Of a DNA stretch of 64,000 nucleotides, positions 53,101 through 64,000 are shown piece by piece (within the stretch, counting starts at the first letter, position 1; each line of letters starts with the position of its first letter). The position numbers were made by a program, and so were the translations under genes. Origin of the DNA: Bugula neritina (taxonomy: Eukaryota > Bryozoa > Gymnolaemata > Cheilostomatida > Bugulidae); contig OZ037771.1 of assembly GCA_964035545.1 (NCBI GenBank), forward strand, positions 9,617,408 through 9,681,407. Direction: 5' to 3'. A model generated the notes under the pieces. That model searched no databases and was not told where the DNA came from. It saw only the letters and a program-made list of their open reading frames with translations.

Positions 53101-56100
53101 CATGTTTTAGCCCATTTGGGCACTGTTGAGAACACTAGTTCTACTATGAGCACTATTGGGCACATTTCTGAACCTGTGGGCACTTATTGGTACTATTACC
53201 ATAATTGGCTCAATTTAGAACATTTGGGCATGTTTTAGCCCAATTGGGAATGTTTTAGCAGGTTTGGGCACTGTTAAGCACACTAGTTCTACTATTAGCA
53301 CTATTCTGCACGTTTTTGAACCTGTGGGCACTTATTGGTACTATTAGCATATTTGGCTCAATTTAGTACATTTGGACATGTTTTAGCCCACTTTGGAATG
53401 TTTTAGCAGATTTGGGCACTGTTAAGCACACTAGTCCTAATATTTGCACTATTTGGCACGTTTCAAATATTCTGCGCACTAATAGGTAGTATTAGCACAA
53501 TTGGCTCAATTTAGCACATTTGGGCATGTTTTAGGACATTTGGGCACTGTTAAGCACACTAGTTCTTCTTATAGCACCATTGGGCACGTTTCAGAACCTC
53601 TGGGCACTTATTGGTACTGTTAGCATATTTGGCTCAATTTAGTACATTTGGGCATGTTTTACCCAATTTGGGAATGTTTTAGCAGATTCGGGCACTGTTA
53701 AGCACACTAGTTCTACTATCAGCACTATTGGGCACATTTCAGAACCTCTGGGCACTTATTGGTACTATTACCATGTTTGGCTCAATTTAGTACATTTGGG
53801 CATGTTTTTGCCCAATTGGGCACTGTTGAGCACACTTGTTCTAGTTTTGGCACTATTGGGCACGTTTCCGATTTTCTGGCACTTATTGGTACTGTTAGCA
53901 TATTTGGCTCAATTTAGTACATTTGGGCATGTTTTAGCCCATTTGGGCACTGTTGAGAACACTAGTTCTACTATGAGCACTATTGGGCACATTTCTGAAC
54001 CTGTGGGCACTTATTGGTACTATTACCATAATTGGCTCAATTTAGAATATTTGGGCATGTTTTAGCCCAATTGGGAATGTTTTAGCAGGTTTGGGCACCG
54101 TTAAGCACACTAGTTCTACTATTAGCACTATTCTGCACGTTTTTGAACCTGTGGGCACTTATTGGTACTATTAGCATATTTGGCTCAATTTAGTACATTT
54201 GGACATGTTTTAGCCCATTTTGGAATGTTTTAGCAGATTTGGGCACTGTTAAGCACACTAGTCCTAGTATTTGCACTATTTGGCACGTTTCAAATATTCT
54301 GCGCACTAATAGGTATTATTAGCACAATTAGCTCAATTTAGCACATTTGGGCATGTTTTAGCACGTTTGGGCACTATTGAGCACACTTGTTCTAGTTTTT
54401 TTACTATTGGCCATGTTTCAGAATTTCTGGACACTAACAGGTGCTATTAGGACCATTGGCTCAATTTAGCACATTTGGGCATGTTTTAGCACGTTTTGGC
54501 ACTGTTGAGCACACTTGTTCTGGTTTTGGCACTATTGGGTCCGTATCAGAACTTCTGGGCACTAAAAGGTACTATTAGGATATTTGGCTCAATTTAGTAC
54601 ATTTGGGAATGTTTTAGCAGATTTGGGCACTGTTAAGCACATTAGTTCTACTATCAGCACTATTGGGCACATTTCAGAACCTCTGGGCACTTATTGGTAC
54701 TATTACCATGTTTGGCTCAATTTAGTACATTTGGGTATGTTTTTGCCCAATTGGGCACTGTTGAGCACACATGTTCTAGTTTTAGCACTATTGGGCACGT
54801 TTCAGAACTTCTGGGCACTTATTGGTACTATTAGCATATTTGGCTCAATTCAGTACATTTGTGCATGTTTTAGCCCATTTGGGCACTGTTGAGAACACTA
54901 GTTCTACTATGAGCACTATTGGGCACATTTCGGAACCTGTGGGCACTTACTGGTACTATTACCATAATTGGCTCAATTTAGAACATTTGGGCATGTTTTA
55001 GCCCATTTGAGAATGTTTTAGCAGATTTCTGCACGGTTAAGCACCCTAGTCCTACTATTAGCACTAATGTGCAAGTTTAAGAACCTCTGGGCGCTTATTT
55101 GTGCTATTTGTGTATTTGGCTAAAATTAATACATTTGGGCATGTTTTAGTTAATTGGGGAATCTTTTAGCACATTTGGGCACTGTTGAGCACACTAGTTC
55201 TACGATTAGTATTACTGGGCACGTTTCAGAACTTCTGGGCACTAATAGGTACTTTTAGCACCATTGGTGTATTTTAGCACATTTGGGCATGTTTTAGCAC
55301 GTTTTGGGACTGTTGAGCACACTTGTTCTAGTTTTGGCACTATTGAGTCCGTATCAGAACCTCTGGGCACTTATTGGTACTATTAACATATTTGGCTCAA
55401 TTTAGTACATTTGGGCATGTTTTTGCCCAATTGGGCACTGTTGAGCACACTTGTTCTAGTTTGAGCACTATTGAGTAGTTTCAGAAATTCTGGGCAGTAA
55501 CAGGTACTATTAACATGTTTGGCTCAATGTAGCACATTTTGGCATGTTTTAGGACATTCGGGCACTGTTAAGCACACTAGTTCTTCTATTAGCACTATTG
55601 GCCACGTTTCAGAACCTCTGGGCACTTATTGGTACTATCAGCATATTTGGCTCAATTTAGTACATTTGGGCATGTTTCACCCCATTTGGGAATGTTTTAG
55701 CAGATTTGGGCATTGTTAAGCACACTAGTTCTACTATTAGCACTATTCTGCACGTTTCTGAATCTGTGGGCACTTATTGGTACTATTAGCATATTTGGCT
55801 CAATTTAGTGCATTTGGGCATGTTTTAGCCCATTTTGGAATGTTTTAGCAGATTTGGGCACTGTTAGGCACACTAGTCTTAATATTAGCACTATTTGGCA
55901 CGTTTCAAATATTCTGCGCACTAATAGGTACTATTAGCACAATTGGCTCAATTTAGCACATTTGGGCATGTTTTAGCACGTTTGGGCACTATTGAGCACA
56001 CTTGTTCTAGTTTTGTCACTATTGGGCATGTTTCAGATTTTTTGGACACTAATAGGTACTATTAGGACCATTGGCTCAATTTAGCACATTTGGGCATGTT

Positions 56101-57487
56101 TCAGCACGTTTTGGCACTGTTGAGCACACTTGTTCTAGTTTTGGCACTATTGGGTCCGTATCAGAACTTCTTGGCACTAAAAGGTACTATTAGGATATTT
56201 GGCTCAATTTAGTACATTAGGGAATGTTTAGAAAATTGGGCACTGTTAAGCACACTAGTCCTACAATTAGCACTATTGGGCATGTTTCAGAACCCCTGGG
56301 CACTTATTGGTACTATTAGCATATTCGGCTCAATTTAGTGCATTTGGGGATGTTTTAGCCCATTTGAGAATGTTTTAGCAGATTTGGGCACTGCTGAGCA
56401 TACTAGTTCTACTATTAGCACTATTGGGCACGTTTCAGAACCTCTGGGCACTTATTGGTACTATTAGCATATTTGGCTCAATTTAGTGCATTTGGGCATG
56501 TTTTTCCCCCATTTGGGAATGTTTTAGCAGATTTGGGCACTGTTAAGCACACTAGTTCTACTATCAGCACTATTGGGCACATTTCGGAACCTCTGGGCAC
56601 TTATTGGTACTATTACCATGTTTGGCTCAATTCAGTACATTTGGGCATGTTTTTGCCCAATTGGGCACTGTTGAGCACACATGTTCTAGTTTTAGCACTA
56701 TTGGGCACGTTTCAGAACTTCTGGGCTTTTATTGGTACTATTAGCATATTTGGCTCAATTTAGTACATTTGGACATGTTTTAGCCCATTTTGGAATGTTT
56801 TAGCACATTTGGGCACTGTTAAGGGCACTAGTCCTAATATTTGCACTATGTCGCACGTTTCAAATATTCTGCGCACTAATAAGTACTATTAGCACAATTA
56901 GCTCAATTTAGTACATTTGGGCATGTTTTACCCAATTTGGGAATGTTTTAGCAGATTCGGGCACTGTTAAGCACACTAGTTCTACTATCAGCACTATTGG
57001 GCACATTTCAGAACCTCTGGGCACTTATTGGTACTATTACCATGTTTGGCTCAATTTAGTACATTTGGGCATGTTTTTGCCCAATTGGGAACTGTTGAGC
57101 ACACTTGTTCTGGTTTTGGCACCATTGGGTCCGTATCAGAACTTCTGGGCACTAAAAGGTACTATTAGGATATTTGGCTCAATTTAGTACATTTGGGAAT
57201 GTTTTAGCAGATTTGGGCACTGTTAAGCACATTAGTTCTACTATCAGCACTATTGGGCACATTTCAGAACCTCTGGGCACTTATTGGTACTATTACCATA
57301 ATTGGCTCAATTTAGAATATTTGGGCATGTTTTAGCCCATTTGGGAATGTTTTAGCAGGTTTGGGCACTGTTAAGCACTCTAGTTCTACTATTAGCACTA
57401 TTCTGCACGTTTCTGAACCTGTGGGCACTTATTGGTACTAATAGCATAGTTGGCTCAATTCAGTACATTTGGGCATGTACTAGATTG
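44196..57487 (+). repeat. Satellite B: 129/149-bp monomer array
   Basis: About 13.3 kb of tandem monomers. Using the recurring AACCTCTGGGCACTTATTGG segment as a landmark, eleven successive landmarks between 53040 and 54420 give spacings of 129, 149, 145, 128, 149, 128, 129, 149, 146 and 128. The two classes differ by one 20-bp module (CATTTGGGAATGTTTTAGCA type); each monomer has two or three such modules plus a core (CACTAGTTCTACTATTAGCAC and onward). Larger blocks are duplicated: 51659 onward resembles 53040 onward (about 1.38 kb apart), and 52313 onward resembles 55030 onward (about 2.7 kb). Open frames of 60-107 codons inside are repeat artefacts. Confidence 0.95.
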
Positions 57488-57523
57488 AGCACATTTAGGC
57501 ACTGAAAAGTGCCTAAATGTGCT
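57488..57523. other. Perfect palindrome at satellite strand switch
   Basis: AGCACATTTAGGCACT, a 4-nt loop GAAA, and its exact reverse complement. To the left the satellite module reads on the plus strand, to the right on the minus strand, so this is the hinge of an inverted arrangement. Confidence 0.9.
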
Positions 57524-60500
57524 AAAAAGTGCCTACTTGTGCCTAAATGTGCTAAAAGTGCCTAAAGGTGCTGAAAAATGCCCAAATGTGCTAAAAAGTG
57601 CCCAAATGTGCTAAAAAGTGCCTAATTGTGGTAAAAGCGCCTAAATGTGCAGAAAAATGCCTAAATGTGCTGAAAAATGCCTAAATGTGCTCAAAAAAAC
57701 CTAAATGTGCCTAAATGTGCTAAAAGTGCCTAAATGTGCTAAAAAGTGGCTAAATGTGCTAAAAAGTGCCCAAATGTGCTAAAAAGTGCCTAAATGTGCC
57801 TAAATGTGCTGAAAGTGCCCAAATGTGCTGGAAAGTGCCTAAAAGTGCCTAAATGTGCTAAACAGTGCCTAAATGTGCCTAAATGTGCTAAAAGTGCCTA
57901 AATATGCTGAAAAGTGCCCAAACGTGCTAAAAAGTGCCTGAATGTGCTAAAAAGTGCCCAAATGCGCTAAAAAGTGCCTTAATGTGCTAAAAGTGCCCAA
58001 ATGTGCTGGAAAGTGCCTAAAGGGGCCTAAATGTGCTAAAAGTGTTCAAATGTGCTGGAAAGAGCCAAAAAGTGCCTAAATGTGCTAAACAGTGCTGAAA
58101 TGTGCCTAAACGTGCTAAAAGTGCCTAAATGTGCTGAAAAGTGCCCAAATGTCCTAAAAAATGCCTAAATGTGCTAAAAGTGCCCAAATGTGCTCGAAAG
58201 TGCCTAAAAGTGCCTAAATGTGCTAAACAGTGCCTAAATGTGCTAAAAGCGCCCAAATGTGCTGAAAAGTGCCTAAATGTGCTAAAAAGTGCCCAAATGT
58301 GCTAAAAAGTGCCTAAATGTGCTAAAAGTGCCCAAATGTGCTGGAGAGTGCCTGAAAGTGCCTAACTGTGCTAAACAGTGCCTAAAAGTGCTAAAAGTGC
58401 CTAAATGTGCTGAAAAGTGCCTACATGTGCTAAAAAGTGGCTAAATGTGCTAAAAAGTGCCGAAATGTGCTGAAAAGTGCCCAAATGTGCCTAAATGTGC
58501 TAAAAGTGCCCAAATGTGCTAAAAAGTGCCCAAATGTGCCTAAATGTGGTAAAAGCGCTTAAATGTGCTGAAAAGTGGCTAAATGTGCTAAAAAGTGCCC
58601 AAATGCGCTAAAAAGTGCCTAAATGTGCTAAAAGTGCCCAAATGTGCTGGAAAGTGCCTAAAAGTGCCTAAATGTGCTAAACAGTGCCTAAATGTGCTAA
58701 AAGTTCCCAAATGTGCTGGAAAGAGCCAAAAAGTGCCTAAATGTGCTAAACAGTGCCTAAATGTGCCTAAATGTGCTAAAAGTGCCTAATTGTGCTGAGA
58801 AGTGCCCAAATGTGCTAAAAAGTGCCTAAATGTGCCTAAATGTGCTAAAGTGCCCAAATGTGCTGGAAAGTGNNNNNNNNNNNNNNNNNNNNNNNNNNNN
58901 NNNNNNNNNNNNNNNNNNNNNNNNNNNNNNNNNNNNNNNNNNNNNNNNNNNNNNNNNNNNNNNNNNNNNNNNNNNNNNNNNNNNNNNNNNNNNNNNNNNN
59001 NNNNNNNNNNNNNNNNNNNNNNNNNNNNNNNNNNNNNNNNNNNNNNNNNNNNNNNNNNNNNNNNNNNNNNNNTATGCCTAAATGTGCTAAAAGAAATTCC
59101 TAAAAGTGCCGAAATGTGCGTAAATGTGCCAAAAGTGCCTAAATGTGCTCAAAAGCGCCTAAATGTGCCTAAATGTGCCTAAATGTGCTAATAGTGCCTA
59201 AATGTGCTAAAAAGTCCTAAAAGTGCATAAATGTGCTAAAAAGGGCTTGAATGTGCTTCAGTTTGCGAAAACTGCCTAAATGTGCTAAAAAGTGCCTAAA
59301 AGTGCCTAAAACTGCCCAAAAGTGCCTAAATATGCCTAATTGTGCTAAAAAGTGCCTAAATGTGCTAAAAAGTGGCTAAATGTGCCTAAATGTGCTAAAA
59401 AGTGCCTAATTGTGCTAAAAAGTGGCCAAATTTCCCTAAATGTGCTAATAGTGCCTAAATGTGCTAAAAAGTGCCTAAATATGCTAAAAAGTGCCTAAAT
59501 AAACCTAAACGTGCTAAAAGTGCCTAAATGTGCCTATATGCGCTAAAAGTGCCTAAATGTGCTGAAAAGTGCCTATATGTAACTAAATGTGCCAAAAGTG
59601 CCTAAATGTGCTAAAAAGTGCCTAAAAGTGCCTAAATGTGCCTAAATGTGCTAATAGTTCCTAAATCTGCTAAAAAAGCCAAAAAGTGCCTAAATGTGCC
59701 TAAATGTGTTAATAGTGCTCAATTCTGATAAAAAGTGCCTAAATGTGCTAAAAAGTGCCTAAAAGTGCCTAAATATGCCTAAATGTGCTAAAAGAAGTTC
59801 CTAAAAGTGCCGAAATGTGCCTAAATGTGCCAAAAGTGCCTAAATGTGCTCAAAAGCGCCTAAATGTGCCTAAATGTGCCTAAATGTGCTAATAGTGCCT
59901 AAATGTGCTAAAAAGTCCTAAAAGTGCATAAATGTGCTAAAAAGGGCTTGAATGTGCTTCAGTATGCCAAAACTGCCTAAATGTGCTAAAAAGTGCCTAA
60001 AAGTGCCTAAAACTGCCCAAAAGTGCCTAAATATGCCTAATTGTGCTAAAAAGTGCCTAAATGTACTAAAAAGTGCCCAAAGGTGCCTAAAGGTGCTAAA
60101 AGTGCATAAATGTGGTAAAAAGTGCCTAAATGTGCCTAAATGTGCCTAAATGTGCTGAAAGTGCCTAAATGTGCTAAAAAGTGCTTAAATGTGCTAAAAA
60201 GTGCCTAAATGTGCTAAAAGGGCCTAAATGTGCTAAAAAGTGCCTAAAAGTGCCTAAATGTGCCTAAATGTTCTTAAAGTGCCTAAATGTGCTAAAAGTG
60301 CCTAAATGCGCTAAAAGTGCCTAAATGTGCTAATAGTGCCTAAATGTGCCTAAATGTGCTAAAAGTGCCTAAATGTGCTAAAAAGTGGCTAAATGTGTCT
60401 AAATGTGCTAAAAAGTACCTGATTGTGCTGAAAAGGGGCTAAATTTCCCTAAATGTGCTAATAGTGCCTAAATGTGCTAAAAAGTGCCTAAATATGCTAA

Positions 60501-62111
60501 AAAATGCCTATAAAAACCTAAACGTGCTAAAAGTGCCTAAATGTGCCTATATGCGCTAAAAGTGCCTAAATGTGCTAAAAAGGTCCTAAAAGTGCTTAAA
60601 TGTGCTAAAAAGTGCTTGAATGTGCCTAAATGTGCTAAAAATGCCTAAATGTGCTAAAAAGTGCCTATATGTGACTAAATGTGCCAAAAGTGCCTAAATG
60701 TGCTAAAAAGTGCCTAAAAGTGCCTAAATATGCCTAAATGTGCTCAAAAAAGTTCCTAAAAGTGCCGAAATGTGCCTAAATGTGCCAAAAGTGCCTAAAT
60801 GTGCTCAAAAGCGCCTAAATGTGCCTAAATGTGCTAAAAGTGCCTAAATGTGCTAAAAGTCCTTAAATGTGCTAAAAAGTGCCTAAAGGTGCCTAAATGT
60901 GCCTAATTGTTCTTAAAGTGCCTAAATGTGCTAAAAGTGCCTAAATGTGTTAAAAAGTGCCTAAATGTGCTAAAAGTGCCTAAATGTGCCTAAATGTTCT
61001 TAAAGTGCCTAAATGTGCTAAAAGTGCCTAAATGTGCTAAAAAGTGCCTATATGTGCCTAAATGTGCCTAAAGTGCCTAAATGTGCTAAAAAGTGCCTAA
61101 AAGTGCCTAAAAATGCCTAAAAGTGCCTAAACGTGCCTAAACGTGCCTAAATAATATGCCTAATTGTGCTAAAAAGTGCCTAAATGTGCTAAAAAGTGCC
61201 TAAATATGCCTAAATGTGTTAAAAGTGCCCAAATGTGCTGGAAAGAGCCAAAAAGTGCCTAAATGTGCTGAAAAGTGCTTGAATGTGCCTAAGTGTGCCG
61301 AAAGTGCCTAAATGTGCTAAAATGTGCCTATATGTGCCTAAATGTGCCTAAAGTGTCTAAATGTGCTAAAAAGTGCCTAAAAGTGCCTAAAAGTGCCTAA
61401 AAGTGCTTAAACGTGCCTAAACGTGCCTAAATAATATGCCTAATTGTGCTAAAAAGTGCCTAAATGTGCTAAAAAGTGCCTAAATATGCCTAAATGTGTT
61501 AAAAGTGCCTAAATGCGCTAATAGTGCTTAAATATGCCTAAAAGTCCCAAAAGTGCGTAAATGTGCTAAAAAGTGCCTAAAAGTGCCCAAATGTGCCTAA
61601 AGGTGCTAAAAGTGCCTAAATGTGCTAAAAAGTGCCTAAATGTGCTAAAAAATGCCTAAGTGTGCTAAAAGTGCCTAAATGTGCTAAAAAGTGCCTAAAT
61701 GTGCTAAAAAGTGCCTAAATGAGCCTAAATGTGCTAAACGTGTCTAAATGTGCCTAAATGCGCTAAAAGTGCCTAAACGATCTAAAAAGGTCCTAAAAGT
61801 GCCTAAATGTGCTAAAAAGTGCTTGAATGTGCCCAAATGTGCTAAAAGTGCCTAAATGTGCTAAAAGTGCCTAAATGTGCTAAAAAGTGCCTAAATGTGC
61901 CTAAATGGGCTAATAGTGCCTAAATGTGCTAAAAAGTGCCTAAATAAGCCTAAATGTGCTAAAAGTGCCTATATGTGCCTAAATGCGCTAAAAGTGCCTA
62001 AACGTGCTAAAAAGTGCCTATATGTGCCTGAATGCGCCAAAAGTGCCTAAATGTGCTAAAAAGTGCCTAAAAGTGCCCAAAAGTGCCTAAATATGCCTAA
62101 ATGTGCTAAAA
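57508..62111 (-). repeat. Satellite C: 20-bp module array
   Basis: About 4.6 kb (200 of it N) of GTGCCTAAATGTGCTAAAAA-type units with length variants of 17-30 bp. Reverse-complemented, the unit (CATTTAGGCACTTTTTAGCA) is close to the satellite B module (CATTTGGGCATGTTTTAGCA). Larger repeats exist: 59073-59400 recurs at 59773 onward (700 bp apart across the gap edge), and 61060-61220 recurs at about 61350-61510. Confidence 0.95.
58873..59072. other. Assembly gap (200 N)
   Basis: Exactly 200 N inside satellite C. A round number is a typical placeholder, so the true array length is unknown and large-scale conclusions about C are limited. Confidence 0.99.
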
Positions 62112-64000
62112 TAAAATTCAGTATGTTGCAGTAACTTTCAATGTGTTGCATTGTATTTCAATATTTTACAGCGTGTTTCAGCATGTTGCAGTATGTTGCA
62201 GCGCGATTCAGTGTGTTACAGTGTATTTCAGAAGTTTGCAGTAGATTTCAGCATGTTGCAGAACATTTCAGTATGTTGACATATGTTTCAGTATGTTACA
62301 GTACATTTCTGTATATTACAGTATACTTCAGTGTGTTGCAGTGTATTTAAGTATACTACAGCATATTTCAGTATGTTGCAGTATACTTTGATGCGTCGCA
62401 GTATTTTTCAGTGTGTTGCCGTATGTTTCAGTGTGTTGCAGTGTACTTCAATATGTTGCAGTATATTTTAGTATTTGACAGTGTATTTCAGAATGTTGCA
62501 GTATATTTTAGTATGTTGTATTATATTTCAGTATATTTCAGTGTGTTGCAGTATACTTCAATGTGTTGCAGTGTATTTCATTTTCTTTCAGTATGTTGCA
62601 GCATATTTCAGTATGTTGAGTATGTTTCAGGATGATACACTATATTTCAGAATTTTGCAGTATATTTCACGGTGTTACAGTATACTTTAGCATTTTGCAG
62701 TATAATTCAGTGTGTTACAGTACATTTTCCTATATTACACTATATTTCAGTGACTTGCCGTCTATTCCAGTATGCTACAGCATATTTCAATATTTTGCAG
62801 TGTTTTTTAATGTGACGCAGTTTATTTCAGTATAATACTGTATATTTAGGTGTGTTGCAGTATATTTTAATGTGTTGCAGTGTGTTTCATTATGTTACAG
62901 TGTATTTCGGTATGTTGCAGTATGTTGCAGTATATTTCAGTATGTTGCAGTATATTTCAGTATGTTGCAGTACGTTTCAGTATGTTACAATTTAATTCAG
63001 TATTTTGCGTATATTTCAGTGTGTTACAGTAAATTTCCTTATGTTGCAGTATATTTCAGTGTGCTGCAAGATATTTCAATGTGTTGCAGTGTATTTCAAT
63101 ATGTTACGGTGTAGTTCAATATGTTGCAGTATTTGGCAGTGTATTTCAGTATGTTGCAGTATCTTGCAGTATATTTGATTATGTTGCAGAATATTTCAGT
63201 ATGTTGCGTATGTTTCAGTGTGCTACAGCATATTTCAGTACGTAGCAGTGTTTTTCAATGTGGTACAGTATCTTTCAGTATATTACCGTATATCTAGGTA
63301 TGTTGCAGTTTACTCTAATGTGTTGCAGTGTATTTCAGTAAGTAACAGTGTATTTCAGTATGTTGCAGTATGTTGCAGTATATTTCAGTTTTTTACAGTG
63401 TATTTCAGTACGTTGCAGTATATTTTAGTGTATTACAGTATACTTCAGTATGTTACAGTACATTTCTGTATGTTACACTATATTTCAGTGAGTTGCACTG
63501 TAATTCAGTGTGCTACAGGATATTTCAGTATGTTGCAGTGTTTTTCAATGTGTTACAGTATCTTTCAGTATATTACCGTATATCTAGGTATGTTGCAGTT
63601 TATTTTGATGTGTTGCAGTGTATTTCCGTTTTTTTACAGTGTATTTCAGTATGTTGCAGTATGTTGCAGTATATTTCAGTTTTTTACAGTGTATTACAGT
63701 ACGTTGCAGTATATTTCAGTGTGCTACAGTATATTTCAGTATATTACCAAATATTTAGGTTTGTTGCGGTATGTTTCAGTATGTTGCAGTATGTTTCAGT
63801 ATGTTTCAGTATTTTACAGTACATTACTGTATATTACAGTATACTTCAGTGTGTTGCAGAGTATTTCACTATAATGCGTGTGTTTCAATGTGTTACAGTA
63901 TCTTTCAGTATATTACCGTATATTTAGGTATGTTGCAGCTCACTCCAATGTGTTGCAGTGTATTTCAATCTGTTACAGTATATTTCAGTATGTTGCAGTA
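62112..64000 (+). repeat. Satellite A, right block (10/20-bp unit)
   Basis: Same unit as 25232-25797: alternating TTTCAGTATG and TTGCAGTATA 10-mers. It starts abruptly after the last satellite C unit and continues past the window end. The consensus unit contains no TAA, TAG or TGA in any plus frame, which explains the overlapping open frames of up to 218 codons. Confidence 0.95.

Noticed and set aside
44196-57487. Many 60-107 codon frames with recurring GTYWYY and LNLVHLGMF phrases
   Set aside because: Each is one or two satellite B monomers read in frame; they shift and stop with monomer length.
58595-60149. Cys/Lys-rich frames (repeated KCAKKCLNV)
   Set aside because: Direct translation of satellite C, one crossing the N gap; it resembles a cysteine-rich peptide only by composition.
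44196-62111. CRISPR-like array
   Set aside because: Repeats are contiguous without unique spacers, the genome is animal, and units are diverged: satellite DNA.
63218-63927. Open frames of 218 and 185 codons
   Set aside because: Same reason: two frames of the 20-bp satellite are open together.

Overview
This is a repeat-dominated window from the nuclear genome of an animal, most likely an invertebrate (sponge, cnidarian, mollusc or similar; I cannot fix the phylum). The evidence is four Ty3/Gypsy elements, one BEL/Pao element (a metazoan superfamily), several LINE remnants, MITEs, and about 20 kb of satellite DNA. I recognise no single-copy host gene, no CRISPR, no rRNA and no functional tRNA gene. 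Almost everything coding is retroelement sequence carrying stop codons and frameshifts.

Layout. 0-1.7 kb: AT-rich, nothing recognised. 1.7-4.9 kb: two converging, decayed LINE remnants meeting at a (TG)n tract. 5.98-12.6 kb: Ty3-1, minus strand, 5'-truncated inside gag. 12.6-17.9 kb: Ty3-2, plus strand, head-to-head with Ty3-1. 18.1-18.8 kb: a MITE (TA target duplication) in a (TA)n tract. 18.9-19.3 kb: a LINE RT scrap and a possible hAT end. 19.3-24.64 kb: Ty3-3, complete with LTRs and target duplication but lacking RT, RNase H and the integrase core. 24.77-25.2 kb: a fold-back MITE. 25.23-25.8 kb: satellite A. 25.8-44.2 kb: one BEL/Pao element (minus strand) split by three later insertions: a second copy of the TA MITE in the end of pol, a 2.57-kb terminal-inverted-repeat element in gag, and the 7.55-kb Ty3-4 in the leader. 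44.2-57.5 kb: satellite B. 57.5-62.1 kb: satellite C (with a 200-N gap). 62.1-64 kb: satellite A again, running off the end.

How the parts work together. The four Ty3 elements belong to one group: all three visible primer-binding sites match tRNA-Leu one base after the LTR, gag and pol are in different frames, and a GTTAAAC heptamer lies at the gag/pol junction in all four. In Ty3-1 and Ty3-3 this is followed, after 6 nt, by a 9-bp GC-rich hairpin: a textbook -1 frameshift signal. Between the end of pol and the polypurine tract, Ty3-1, Ty3-2 and Ty3-3 carry a third gene. It encodes a canonical C2H2 zinc finger, a C-x-C segment, and a C-terminal segment predicted to be helical. In Ty3-1 and Ty3-3 it is split into a 25-nt first exon and a long second exon by a 266-267 nt intron with matching GTGAGTTA donor, CTTTCAG acceptor and phase. 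This intron-containing zinc-finger gene, placed where errantiviruses keep a spliced env, is the best candidate here for an undescribed system.

The satellites are related. B monomers come in two size classes (about 129 and 149 bp) that differ by one 20-bp module, and C is a tandem of that module in the opposite orientation. The two meet at a perfect 16-bp palindrome at 57488-57523. All positions and translations were read by eye, so boundaries marked approximate may be off by a few bases.
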